Shown here: positions 9,401 to 16,740 of the stretch, piece after piece
How positions within the stretch are numbered: the stretch's first letter is position 1
Layout: the number at the start of each line of letters is the position of its first letter
Origin: Chloroflexota bacterium
GTDB lineage: Bacteria; Chloroflexota; Anaerolineae; DTLA01
Assembly (NCBI GenBank): GCA_014874485.1
Contig: JADBJK010000049.1
Coordinates: 50,445-84,021 of the forward strand
Length of the DNA stretch: 33,577 bases
Reading direction: 5' to 3'
Program-made: the position numbers and the translations under genes
The notes under the pieces: model-generated
What the model saw: only the letters and a program-made list of their open reading frames with translations
Told to the model about the DNA's origin: nothing
Databases searched by the model: none

Positions 9401-9599
9401 GGACACGCATGGGTACACCGAGACGCACACGATCCACGCGGTGGCCTACGACTCGGCGGGGAACACGACGGCGAGCGAGAAGGTTCGCGCGCAGGTCATC
9501 CACAGGCCCAAGACGGAGAAGGACAAGAAGAGTTCGTCGGCGGCCCCCATCGCGCCGGTGGCATGGAGGGAGCGGCGCGTGTGGAGCCTGATTATATAG
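6453..9599 (+). CDS. Class A penicillin-binding protein with C-terminal Ig-like domains
   Basis: Bifunctional peptidoglycan glycosyltransferase/transpeptidase, 1048 residues, anchored by one N-terminal membrane helix (about residues 24-55) after a basic cytoplasmic tail. The GT51 domain carries the catalytic glutamate in IEDRSFYENPG (E118). The transpeptidase domain has S399-SFK (SxxK), SLN (S457-N459) and KTGTT (from K602). Beyond about residue 690 are two Ig-like beta domains (near ILSPAPYSYVRGG and IRIINPDEGRVY). The second appears split by a Thr/Pro/Gly-rich insert of roughly 70 residues (SDTIPIPG to HGYTE) before strands resume at THTIHAVAYDSAGN. The Ig domains may bind wall polymers (inference). 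surE starts 8 bases after the stop. Confidence 0.94.
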   Translation: MRRSTKQVLIRRRERNNGGMSIFAKAALALVALLLGGALAIALTGVAAVAGVYAYFAQDLPDPSAIEIAEQDFQTTKIYDRTGQHLLYEIFDPRWGDRTYIPLDQIPLYLREATISIEDRSFYENPGVDIRGIARAALSNLRGERIQGASSITMQLVKNVLIPPEERYVISYERKIKEAILALEISRRYPGREGKDKILEWYLNNNFYGNLAYGVEAAAQTYFGKSVRDLNLAECAMLAAIPQYPGMNPIDNPDKAKERQHLVLDQMLREGYITEEQAVEAKYTPLYIAPQQRFDIDAPHFSMYVRQLLVDEFGADMVYRGGLKVYTTLDYDMQKLAEQLAREQIAKLQADGWDINNAAVVSIRPTTGEILTMVGSLDYFSTTIKGQVNCALSERQPGSSFKPFTYVTALAQGYTPATMLLDVRQAFDDYPNPPYVPENYSLNYSGPVRMRLALARSLNIPAVEMLSKVGVKNVINTAHQMGINTLTKDFYGLSLTLGGGEVTLLDMTYAYSVFANNGVMAGQPVPPSRLRPGFRQLDPVAILLVTDRNGKVLKQFKQPETREVLSPQLAYLMQDIMSDNNARAAAFGPDSPLKLSRPAGVKTGTTNDFRDDWIIGYTPQIVTGVWCGNTDYEPMGRIPASRAVGPIWHDFMEKVHENLPVLQFQRPPGIIEVYVCPLSGLLPTEHCPSQVKEIFIAGTEPTQPCDMHREFKVNKITGKLATVYTPPELVESRVYEIYPPRAADWVREKGIPQPPTEYDDMYGPGPAQGDVAILSPAPYSYVRGGVVIMGNARSDNFHYWRLEYGQGLNPSAWSQIGGEHYNQVSNGPLEYWDVSQLDGLYTLQLTVVRQDQSVRQAAIQVNVDNQPPKIRIINPDEGRVYIKEQDDYINIQVDARDNLSMDRVEFFVDGQSVGFTTVAPYSLKWTIAMSDTIPIPGTVITTTGPITGPDGVVTEGVITVTEVIKEPDGRLVQIWANGMSIISDTHGYTETHTIHAVAYDSAGNTTASEKVRAQVIHRPKTEKDKKSSSAAPIAPVAWRERRVWSLII

Positions 9600-9607
9600 G
9601 AGGCAAC

Positions 9608-10375
9608 ATGCCCCTTATCCTCATCACCAACGACGATGGCATAGACTCGCCCGGCCTGGTGGCGCTGAAGCAGACGCTGAGCCGGCTGGGCGACGTGGCG
9701 GTGTTCGCGCCGGCCCACAGTTGGTCGGCGGCCGGCCACACCAAGACCATGCACAAGCCCATGCGCGTGCGTCGCGGCGCGCTGGCCGATGGCTCTGAGG
9801 CGTGGGTTACCACCGGCTCGCCGTCGGACTGCGTGGCGCTGGCGCTGCTGGGCATCCTGGACCGCCGGCCCGACTTGGTGGTGTCCGGCATCAACAAGGG
9901 GCCGAACATGGGCGAGGATGTAACGTACTCGGGCACGGTGGCCGCCGCCATGGAGGGCGTTGTCTCCGGAATCCCGGCCATCGCTGCGTCGGTGGATGGC
10001 TGGGAGGGGTGGGACTTTGAGCCGGCGGCGCGGGTGGTGGAGCAGGTGGCTCGTGAGGTGCTGGCCCGTGGCCTTCCTGCGGGCGCCCTGCTGAATGTGA
10101 ACGTGCCGGCACTTCCCTACGAGGCGCTGAAAGGTGTGCTGGTTACACGCCTGGGCCGCCGGGTGTATAAGGATGTGCTGATTGAGCGCAAAGACCCGCG
10201 CGGCGAGAGTTACTACTGGATCGGCGGGGACCCGCCCGATGGCGAACCGCTGGAGGGAACGGACTTCTGGGCTATCAAGCATGGCTACGTGTCCATCACG
10301 CCGCTCAAACTGGACCTTACCGATTACGCGCTCATGGAAAGCGTGCGCGAATGGAACTTACAACTGGCGAGGTGA
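9608..10375 (+). CDS. surE: 5'-nucleotidase SurE
   Basis: Metal-dependent nucleoside monophosphate phosphatase (SurE family), 255 residues, cytosolic. The N-terminus ILITNDDGIDSPGL carries the metal-binding D9-D10 pair. The region SWSAAGHTKTM includes the conserved serine, and SGINKGPNMGEDVTYSGTVAAAMEG includes the metal-binding asparagine. AGGAGG overlaps the stop region of the PBP gene and sits four bases before the ATG, so translation is likely coupled to the upstream gene. The nitroreductase gene follows after 6 bp. Confidence 0.95.
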   Translation: MPLILITNDDGIDSPGLVALKQTLSRLGDVAVFAPAHSWSAAGHTKTMHKPMRVRRGALADGSEAWVTTGSPSDCVALALLGILDRRPDLVVSGINKGPNMGEDVTYSGTVAAAMEGVVSGIPAIAASVDGWEGWDFEPAARVVEQVAREVLARGLPAGALLNVNVPALPYEALKGVLVTRLGRRVYKDVLIERKDPRGESYYWIGGDPPDGEPLEGTDFWAIKHGYVSITPLKLDLTDYALMESVREWNLQLAR

Positions 10376-10381
10376 AAGCGC

Positions 10382-10906
10382 ATGGAGTTCTGGGACGTGG
10401 TGCAAGCCCGGCGCAGTGTCAGGCAGTTTCGGAAGGACAAGCCGCTCAAAGAGGCGCAGGTGCAGAAGTTGCTGGAGGCGGCTATTCGGGCGCCATCGGC
10501 AGGGAACCGTCAGCCGTGGCACTTCTACGTGGTCTGGTCGCAAGATGTGAAGGATGGGCTTGCGGCGGCGGCCTTTGACCAGACGTTCGTGGCCGAAGCG
10601 CCCGTGGTCATCGTAGTCTGCGCCGACGCGGCGAGGTCTGCGGCGCGCTACGGCAACCGCGGGCGCGATCTGTACTGCATCCAGGACACGGCCATCGCGG
10701 CGACGCACATCTTGCTGGCCGCGGTGGACATGGGGCTTGGCGCGTGCTGGGTGGGGGCGTTTGACGAAGAGCAGGCAGCCGCCGTGCTGCGGCTACCCTC
10801 GGTGCTGCGCCCGGTGGCAATGCTGCCCGTCGGCCAACCAGCAAAGGACTCGGGCGGGCGAACATCCCGCAGGCCCATGGACGAGGTAACCACGTTCATT
10901 GCGTAG
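10382..10906 (+). CDS. Nitroreductase-family FMN protein
   Basis: Small nitroreductase-fold flavoprotein of 174 residues. The N-terminal VVQARRSVRQFRKDKPL contains the phosphate-contacting arginines. The block LEAAIRAPSAGNRQPWHFYVV is the typical FMN-binding segment, and MGLGACWVGAFDEEQAA matches the family C-terminal region. Such enzymes reduce nitroaromatics, quinones or flavins with NAD(P)H; the natural substrate is not shown. GAGGTGAAA overlaps the end of surE and serves as a ribosome site, so it is probably the last gene of the PBP-surE unit. The compositional break described at 10.95 kb begins just after this gene. Confidence 0.92.
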   Translation: MEFWDVVQARRSVRQFRKDKPLKEAQVQKLLEAAIRAPSAGNRQPWHFYVVWSQDVKDGLAAAAFDQTFVAEAPVVIVVCADAARSAARYGNRGRDLYCIQDTAIAATHILLAAVDMGLGACWVGAFDEEQAAAVLRLPSVLRPVAMLPVGQPAKDSGGRTSRRPMDEVTTFIA

Positions 10907-10956
10907 AGCAGGCCCATCACGCGCTTGCCGCAGTGTCCTCAACGGGGAGGAAGAGC

Positions 10957-12306
10957 ATGTCAGATTTGCAGGCGAATCCTGAGAGAACCGCGAAGCGCTC
11001 CGGAGAAACAGCGCGCTCGATTGCCGACAAAGACCGGCAGCTCCACACCGTCTTCGAAGTCGCGCGGGTGCTGGCAACTGAACACGATCTGGAGGTATCG
11101 CTGCCCCGGCTGCTGCAAAGCCTCATAGAGACATCCCCTGCTGCCGACGCCGGGCTGCTCTTTCTCTACGATCCCACCGATGACCGGTTGAAGGTTGCGG
11201 CTGCGCAGGGGTACGTTCTGGCCGAGATGCAGCGCCTTCGTCTCGCTCGCGGCGAGTCTATGAGCGGGACTGTGTTCGAATCTGGGAATGGCCAGTTGTA
11301 TGCGACGCCTGAAGCCGTGGCCCAGGTGATGGGAAATCTGTCACCCGAGAACCGCGACATCTTCCAGAAAGCCACGTCTGGTGTGGCGCAGCCGCTGAGT
11401 GCCGTCTGTGTGCCGTTGAATGCGCGCGACGCGAAGGTTGGGACGCTGGAGCTGCAGAATCTGCGCCAACCTGGAAGCTTCACAGATTCGGACCTCACGT
11501 TCCTGCAGCATGTCTCCGACTTGATCGCGCTCTCCATCGAAGAAGCGCACCTGCGAGAAGAATTGGAGGAAGCGCGGGCGTTGAGCGAGGCGAATCGCCT
11601 CAAGGCAGAGCTGATCTCCACGCTGGCTCATGAAATGAGGACCCCGCTCACATCCATCAAAGGGTACTCCACCGCTCTTCTGATGGAGGACGCCGACTTC
11701 AGTGCCGATACGCAGGCCGAGTTCTTGCAGATCATAGACGAGGAATGCGATGTGCTGCAAGACCTCATCCACGACCTGCTGGAATCGTCCATCATTGACG
11801 CGGGCCTGTTGAAACTGGAGATGCAGCCTGTTCTTCTTCCCCGTCTCGTCAACAGTGTGCTGAGCGATATTGCGCACCGCGCCAGAGAACATCGTTTCGT
11901 CGTAGACTTCCCCGCCGCGTTTCCCATCGTGGATGCCGATCCTCAGCGAATCGCGCAGGTGCTCCGCAATCTCTTGGACAATGCCATCAAGTACTCTCCG
12001 AAAGGTGGGCTTGTCGTCGTGAGGGGGGAGGTCCGTCCCAAAGAAGTGGTCATCAGCGTGGCCGACCAGGGCGAAGGCATTGCGCCTGAGCACCTGAATC
12101 GTCTTTTCGAGAAGTTCTTCCGCATCAAGTCGGGCCTGGGCCGCCACGTTGTGGGTTCTGGACTGGGACTGCCGATTTCCAGAACAATCGTTGAAAGCCA
12201 CGGCGGCCGCATCTGGGCAGAGAGCCAGTTGGGACAGGGCACCACGCTCTATTTCACGATTCCACTCGGCAAGCCCGACCCATCAGCGGCAGAACAGGAG
12301 GGGTAG
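10957..12306 (+). CDS. GAF-domain sensor histidine kinase
   Basis: Soluble two-component kinase of 449 residues with no membrane segment. A GAF domain spans about residues 35-197 (LLFLYDPTDDRLKVAAAQGY to GTLELQNL), then a coiled linker, the HisKA dimerisation helix with the phospho-acceptor H225 in STLAHEMRTPLTSIKGY, and the HATPase_c domain with N box NLLDNAIKYSP, G1 DQGEGI and G2 GSGLGLPIS. The input is therefore cytosolic, perhaps a small ligand or redox signal. GGGGAGG precedes the ATG at 10957. The response regulator starts 4 bases after the stop. Five TCGA words occur in this gene, a word missing from the rest of the window outside this block, which hints at transfer. Confidence 0.93.
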   Translation: MSDLQANPERTAKRSGETARSIADKDRQLHTVFEVARVLATEHDLEVSLPRLLQSLIETSPAADAGLLFLYDPTDDRLKVAAAQGYVLAEMQRLRLARGESMSGTVFESGNGQLYATPEAVAQVMGNLSPENRDIFQKATSGVAQPLSAVCVPLNARDAKVGTLELQNLRQPGSFTDSDLTFLQHVSDLIALSIEEAHLREELEEARALSEANRLKAELISTLAHEMRTPLTSIKGYSTALLMEDADFSADTQAEFLQIIDEECDVLQDLIHDLLESSIIDAGLLKLEMQPVLLPRLVNSVLSDIAHRAREHRFVVDFPAAFPIVDADPQRIAQVLRNLLDNAIKYSPKGGLVVVRGEVRPKEVVISVADQGEGIAPEHLNRLFEKFFRIKSGLGRHVVGSGLGLPISRTIVESHGGRIWAESQLGQGTTLYFTIPLGKPDPSAAEQEG

Positions 12307-12310
12307 AACC

Positions 12311-13024
12311 ATGCGTGAGAAGATCCTCGTCGTAGATGATGAGCCTCGCGTCGTGCGCCTGGTAACCGAAGTGCTGCAAGCGGTGGGGTACAAAGTCGTT
12401 GCCGCCGCCAATGCGAATACTGCGCTGGAGATGTTCGCGCTGGAGCAGCCGGACCTGGCGCTGCTGGATGTCATGCTGGGGGGCGGGCCGGATGGCTACA
12501 GCATTTGCAGGCGCATCCGTGAGTTCTCAGACGTGCCGGTGATCATGCTAACGGCGAAGGCGCTGGAGTCTGACATCCTGTGCGGCTTTGATGCCGGCGC
12601 GGACGATTACCTGACCAAGCCGTTCAGCGCCAAAGAACTGATCGCGCGCGTCAGGGCAGTCCTGCGGCGCGCGCAGAGACCTGAAGAGGTCGTATCCACT
12701 ACGATGAGGTGCGGCGACCTGGAGATTGATTTCGCGCGGCACATCGTCAAAGTTCGCGGCGAGAAGGTGTCGCTCACGCGCACCGAGTACGGACTGCTGC
12801 GCGAACTGGCGCTTCACCCGAACAAGATCCTGCTCCATCGCGACCTGCTGACCGCCGTTTGGGGGCCCGAATACCGAGACGACGTGGACTATCTCAGGGC
12901 CTACGTGCGGTATCTGCGGCGCAAGTTGGAGCCAGACCCGGCAAACCCGAAGTACATTGTTACCGAATCGGGCCTGGGTTACATGCTAGCCTGCCCGGAA
13001 GAGGGCAAAGACGTGCCTGAGTAG
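12311..13024 (+). CDS. OmpR/PhoB-family response regulator, KdpE-like
   Basis: DNA-binding partner of the upstream kinase, 237 residues. The receiver domain has the acidic pair D9-D10, phospho-acceptor D53 (LALLDVML), T81 (MLTAK) and K103 (LTKPF). The winged-helix effector has LTRTEYGLLRELALHPNKI, with LTAVWGPEYRDDVDYLRAYV and YLRRKLEPDPANPKYI, closely following KdpE-type regulators. No kdp potassium-pump genes are in the window, so the KdpE resemblance need not mean potassium control. AGGAGG lies eight bases before the ATG. A strong terminator follows the stop, so kinase and regulator form a two-gene unit. Possible targets are the adjacent unrecognised gene and gdh (inference). Confidence 0.93.
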   Translation: MREKILVVDDEPRVVRLVTEVLQAVGYKVVAAANANTALEMFALEQPDLALLDVMLGGGPDGYSICRRIREFSDVPVIMLTAKALESDILCGFDAGADDYLTKPFSAKELIARVRAVLRRAQRPEEVVSTTMRCGDLEIDFARHIVKVRGEKVSLTRTEYGLLRELALHPNKILLHRDLLTAVWGPEYRDDVDYLRAYVRYLRRKLEPDPANPKYIVTESGLGYMLACPEEGKDVPE

Positions 13025-13047
13025 CGTCATCCACGCCATTCCTCGAA

Positions 13048-13080
13048 AGCGGCCGCTGCGCGCACAGCGGCCGCTTTTTT
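13048..13080 (+). terminator. Strong rho-independent terminator
   Basis: Perfect 11-bp stem (13048-13058 with 13065-13075, AGCGGCCGCTG) and loop CGCGCA, followed by TTTTTT. It closes the kinase/regulator unit. Confidence 0.93.
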
Positions 13081-13147
13081 CATGGATTTTTCAGGAAGCC
13101 GCGGGGTATTTCTATGTGTTTCTCACCGGTGCTGTGGTATCCTGTTC

Positions 13148-13176
13148 TTGCAGAGGCGGAAAGCCCATGCGATATT
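13148..13176 (+). promoter_or_regulatory. Possible promoter of the 13213 gene and gdh
   Basis: TTGCAG (13148-13153), a 17-base spacer and GATATT (13171-13176), 36 bases before the next start. Four of six -10 bases match consensus. Confidence 0.45.
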
Positions 13177-13212
13177 CGATGAGTAGATAATCCAATCGAG
13201 GAGGATTGAGAA

Positions 13213-13758
13213 ATGACGCAGATGGAAGAAGGCGTAACCAGAGTAACAATGCCAACGCTCTCCGCGGTATCCGTGGGTGAGGAAGCCAAGGCCGCGGTGA
13301 ACGCCGCGCTTGGGTTTACCGCGCAGAAACTGGGCAAGCCGGTGAACACAGTTGTAGCACGCCTGCAGGAAGGCGACAGAGATGCCGCGTCCTACTGGCG
13401 CTATGGCCTCTCAAAAGTGATCGCAGAGTGCCTGGCCGACTGGGATGACAGCGTCAAGGCCGTCTACGCCGTGGACTACGATGCCACCCCCCACGACATC
13501 GCCTTTGGCAGTGCCAGACTTCCGGTGCTGGTTCACCTCATCGCGTGGGTTGACCGCAAGACCGCAGCGCTGGAATCGCTGGTTGCGGCCCTGGACGGCG
13601 CGCTTGGCGGCGAATTCGCGGGACTGATGGGCACAGACAACATCGCCCACCTGCTGGATGTGCAGGTCGTGGATGACGAGGATGTGGAGGCCCGCAGGGG
13701 ATACGGTGCGGTTCTGACTTCGCTTCACAACAGGCCCATTCAGGTCTGGAAGCGCTAA
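13213..13758 (+). CDS. Unrecognised 181-residue protein upstream of gdh
   Basis: I do not recognise the family. The gene looks real: a strong ribosome site GAGGAGGA seven bases before the ATG, a preceding terminator and promoter, and G/C-rich third positions. The protein appears soluble, with no signal peptide or long hydrophobic segment. It is acidic and predicted mostly helical, with AVNAALGFTAQKLGKPVNTVVARL near the N-terminus, an acidic aromatic stretch VYAVDYDATPHDI in the middle, VLVHLIAWVDRKTAALESLVAALD, and a C-terminal block with VQVVDDEDVEARRGYG. The gdh gene starts 109 bp downstream behind a hairpin and has the same kind of ribosome site. A role linked to glutamate dehydrogenase is only a guess from position. 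Confidence 0.75.
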   Translation: MTQMEEGVTRVTMPTLSAVSVGEEAKAAVNAALGFTAQKLGKPVNTVVARLQEGDRDAASYWRYGLSKVIAECLADWDDSVKAVYAVDYDATPHDIAFGSARLPVLVHLIAWVDRKTAALESLVAALDGALGGEFAGLMGTDNIAHLLDVQVVDDEDVEARRGYGAVLTSLHNRPIQVWKR

Positions 13759-13798
13759 CCAGGCCTTCGACCCAGAGAAAAAGGGGACATCCAGAACA

Positions 13799-13832
13799 CG
13801 CGGTGCCCGCACGGTTGAGCGCAGGCACCGCG
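13799..13832 (+). other. Leader hairpin before gdh
   Basis: A perfect 9-bp stem (13799-13807 CGCGGTGCC with 13824-13832) encloses a 16-base loop that can extend the stem by two pairs after a mismatch. No U-tract follows, so it is not a plain terminator. It lies 35 bases before the gdh start and could be an attenuator, RNA-processing or protein-binding site. Confidence 0.45.
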
Positions 13833-13867
13833 ATGCTCTGAGAAAGATACCTTTGAGGAGGAATCGC

Positions 13868-15187
13868 ATGACGACGGAGATGTTGGGGGGCATGACGGAC
13901 ATCCGCCCCCAGATGATTGTTGCGGAATCCCCCAAGCACGACCTGTGGCACACGGCGCTCGCATTGCTGGACGATGTGGCCGCACGCCTGAAACTGGAGC
14001 CAGGCATACACGCGATGCTGCGTCAGCCTGAGCGCGAACTCACTGTGTCCGTGCCTGTTGTGATGGACGACGGGTTGATCAAGGTATTCACCGGTTACCG
14101 CGTGCAGCATTCCAGCGCTCGCGGGCCTTACAAAGGCGGAATCCGCTATCACCCCAACGTAAATTTGAACGAGGTCAGGGCGCTCGCTGCGCTGATGACC
14201 TGGAAGTGCGCAGTGGTGGGTATACCCTACGGCGGCGCCAAGGGCGGCGTTCAGTGCGACCCCTCGCAGATGTCGCAGGACGAACTGGCCCGGATGACGC
14301 GGCGGTTCACGGCCATGATCATGCCCATCATCGGCGGCAGGCGCGATATCCCCGCGCCCGACGTCAACACCAACGCTCAGGTCATGGCGTGGATGGTAGA
14401 CACGGTGAGTATGCTGGAGCGCAAGGCTGTGATGGAGGTCGTAACGGGCAAGCCCGTGTCCCTTGGAGGCTCGCTGGGGCGCAGGGAAGCCACCGGCAGA
14501 GGCGTGGCGATCTCCACCGAGGAACTGCTGAAGCGCAAGGGCCAGCACCTTTCCGACACGACCGTCGCCGTGCAGGGCTATGGGAACGTGGGCTCGGTGG
14601 CTGCGACGCTCCTCCACGAGATGGGTGCCAGAGTCGTGGCTGTCAGCGACATCAGCGGCGGCATCTACAATCCCAAAGGGCTGGATATCGCCGCCATCAA
14701 CAAGCACGTGGAAGCGCACCCCAAGCGGCTGCTGGAAGGGTACGCTGCGCCAGGTGTCGAGAAGGTTACCAACGATGAACTGCTCCTGCTGGACGTGGAC
14801 GTGCTGGTACCCGCCGCGCTGGAGCACCAGATCCATGCCGACAATGCTCCATTTATCAAAGCAAAGATGATCGTGGAAGCGGCCAATGGTCCCACCACAC
14901 CCGAAGCTGACGCGATTCTCAACGACCGGGGGATCATTGTCGTACCAGATATCCTGGCAAACGCGGGCGGCGTGGTGGTCAGTTACTTCGAGTGGGTGCA
15001 GGACTTGCAGGCGTTCTTCTGGGATGAAGAGGAGGTCAACAAGAACCTACACCGCATCATGGTGCGCAGTTTCAAAGAAGTGTGGGATGTCAGCGAGAAA
15101 GAGGCGGTTCCGTTGCGGCTGGCAGCCTACATGCTGGCGGTGGGCCGGGTGGCGCAGTCTGTGCGCGAGCGCGGCATCTTCCCGTGA
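13868..15187 (+). CDS. gdhA: Glutamate dehydrogenase (hexameric, NAD(P)-dependent)
   Basis: Catalyses reversible oxidative deamination of glutamate to 2-oxoglutarate and ammonium. The 439 residues match the roughly 420-440-residue hexameric GDH class. The substrate lysines are in GPYKGGIRYHP (K89) and TWKCAVVGIPYGGAKGG (K113 and catalytic K125). RRDIPAPDVNTNAQ carries the conserved aspartate. The Rossmann motif is VAVQGYGNVGS, with the acidic residue of VVAVSD after it, which would favour NAD over NADP (weak inference). The ATG at 13868 follows GAGGAGGAA; an in-frame TTG at 13853 overlaps that ribosome site and is unlikely. TCGA occurs twice near the 3' end. It converges on hisS at a shared terminator. 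Confidence 0.95.
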   Translation: MTTEMLGGMTDIRPQMIVAESPKHDLWHTALALLDDVAARLKLEPGIHAMLRQPERELTVSVPVVMDDGLIKVFTGYRVQHSSARGPYKGGIRYHPNVNLNEVRALAALMTWKCAVVGIPYGGAKGGVQCDPSQMSQDELARMTRRFTAMIMPIIGGRRDIPAPDVNTNAQVMAWMVDTVSMLERKAVMEVVTGKPVSLGGSLGRREATGRGVAISTEELLKRKGQHLSDTTVAVQGYGNVGSVAATLLHEMGARVVAVSDISGGIYNPKGLDIAAINKHVEAHPKRLLEGYAAPGVEKVTNDELLLLDVDVLVPAALEHQIHADNAPFIKAKMIVEAANGPTTPEADAILNDRGIIVVPDILANAGGVVVSYFEWVQDLQAFFWDEEEVNKNLHRIMVRSFKEVWDVSEKEAVPLRLAAYMLAVGRVAQSVRERGIFP

Positions 15188-15220
15188 TCTGGATCGCAAA
15201 GACAACGGCTTGGCAAATTC

Positions 15221-15250
15221 AGCGGGGTGGCCTGCTCAGGCCGCCCCGCT
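15221..15250. terminator. Bidirectional terminator between gdh and hisS
   Basis: A 12-bp stem (15221-15232 with 15239-15250) with a single G-T wobble and loop TGCTCA. It sits between the convergent stops and can serve both strands, though U-tracts are weak (CTTGTC on plus; AATTTG on minus). Confidence 0.7.
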
Positions 15251-15257
15251 CTTGTCG

Positions 15258-16586
15258 TCACGCGGTTTGCCAGCTACGAATGACCTGCGCCGCCTCAGCC
15301 TGTGGCACGGTGCGCTGTTCGCCCGAATCCAGGTTCTTGATGGTAACTTGCCCCTGCGCGACTTCGTCGGGGCCGAGAATCGCGGCGAACGGGATGCCCT
15401 TTCGGCTGGCGTAACGCAGTTGCTTCTTGAGCGGCTCGGCCTCAAAGTACAATTCCACCCGCAGCCCCTGTTCACGCAGGTTGCGGGCAAGCCGAAGGGT
15501 CTCGGCCAGCAAGCCGGGATGGAACTGGAGCACCAGCACCTCCACGAGCGTGCGCCCCAGCGACGACGGGAACATGCCCAATTCGTCCATCACGTCAATG
15601 ATGCGCTCAATCCCAATGGTGGTGCCGGTGGCAGGATAGCCCCTCTCGGAGAACATCTCAATCAGGCGGTCGTAGCGCCCGCCGCCGGTGATGCTGCCGA
15701 TCTTCGGTTCCTCCACGACGGTCTCGTAGATGGGGCCGGTATAGTAGTCCAGGCCGCGCACCATGGAGAAGTCAATCTGGTATGCGCTTGGGGGCACGCC
15801 CATGGCGTCTAGGTCCGAGACCAGGTCGCGCAGTTCCGCCAGGCCCTCGGCGGCGATGGGAATGCTCCCCAACCGCCGTTCCATCTCTGGGATGATCGCC
15901 GCGCTCTCGCCTCGTATCTGGAGCAGGTCCACCATGCGGGCGATGACGTCTTCGGCGATGCCCGCGCCGCGCAATTCCTTGCGAACGCCGTCCATGCCGA
16001 TGCGGTCCAGTTTGTCAATGGAGCGGTAGAGCTGGCCCAGCGCCTCGCCTTCCACGCCCGCGTAGATGCCGATGCCGGTGAGGACCTTGCGGTTGTTGAT
16101 GCGCGTGGTGTAGCGGCGGAAGCCCAGGCGCTCCAGGACGGTATAGATGACCGCGATGATCTCGGCATCGGCGAGCATGCTCGCGGAGCCCACGATGTCA
16201 GCGTCGCACTGGTAGAACTCGCGGTACCGGCCCTTCTGAGGGCGTTCGGCCCGCCATACAGGGGCGATTTGGTAGCGCTTGAAAGGCATGAGGAGATCGG
16301 GATTCATGGCGATCACGCGGCTCAGCGGCACGGACAGGTCGTAGCGCAGCGCCATCTCCTCGTGCCCCTGCCTCTGGCGGACGTCGTAGATGAGGCGCTC
16401 GGCGTCGGGGCCGTACTTGCCCATGAGGGTTTCGGCCATTTCCACGGCGGGCGTGTGCAACGGTTCAAACCCGAACTGCTCAAAGACGGTTCGGATGGTG
16501 TTCATCACGTAATCGCGGAGGATCATCTTTTCAGGCAGGATGTCGCGCATCCCCCTGGGCAGGCGCGGCGTAATACGTTCGGGCAT
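15258..16586 (-). CDS. hisS: Histidyl-tRNA synthetase
   Basis: Class II synthetase charging tRNA-His, 442 residues. N-terminal RLPRGMRDILPEKM is the usual HisS opening. Motif 2 region is FKRYQIAPVWRAERPQKGRYREFYQCDADIVG-like (seen in two parts: IAPVWRAERPQKGRYRE and FYQCDADIVG). The HisA signature is VRGLDYYTGPIYE; motif 3 contains TGGGRYDRLI and TTIGIERI. The C-terminal anticodon-binding domain ends with KQLRYASRKGIPFAAILG. The start at 16586 is preceded by GAGGAG on the minus strand with eight bases between; the open frame extends 53 codons further, but through its promoter. It is a single-gene unit, with its own promoter at 16616-16644. Confidence 0.96.
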   Translation of the reverse strand: MPERITPRLPRGMRDILPEKMILRDYVMNTIRTVFEQFGFEPLHTPAVEMAETLMGKYGPDAERLIYDVRQRQGHEEMALRYDLSVPLSRVIAMNPDLLMPFKRYQIAPVWRAERPQKGRYREFYQCDADIVGSASMLADAEIIAVIYTVLERLGFRRYTTRINNRKVLTGIGIYAGVEGEALGQLYRSIDKLDRIGMDGVRKELRGAGIAEDVIARMVDLLQIRGESAAIIPEMERRLGSIPIAAEGLAELRDLVSDLDAMGVPPSAYQIDFSMVRGLDYYTGPIYETVVEEPKIGSITGGGRYDRLIEMFSERGYPATGTTIGIERIIDVMDELGMFPSSLGRTLVEVLVLQFHPGLLAETLRLARNLREQGLRVELYFEAEPLKKQLRYASRKGIPFAAILGPDEVAQGQVTIKNLDSGEQRTVPQAEAAQVIRSWQTA

Positions 16587-16615
16587 GCTCGCTTCTCCTC
16601 GCACAGTGTTGGCCT

Positions 16616-16644
16616 TTTTTACCACATGTGGCAGCAGATTGCAA
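16616..16644 (-). promoter_or_regulatory. Likely hisS promoter
   Basis: On the minus strand: TTGCAA (16639-16644), a 17-base spacer and TAAAAA (16616-16621), about 30 bases before the hisS start. Confidence 0.55.
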
Positions 16645-16740
16645 AGCGACGCGGGCGACGACGCGGCAGGTGCGAGCGCGAACCGTCGGGGCAGCAGCCG
16701 CCCACGGCCTACTACTTGGCCACAGAGAGAACCTCCTGTT

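Noticed and set aside
7647-9503. 618-codon open frame on the minus strand over the PBP gene
   Set aside because: It is a shadow of a well-supported PBP gene in G+C-rich DNA; its translation is His/Arg/Val-rich with no recognisable domain or ribosome site.
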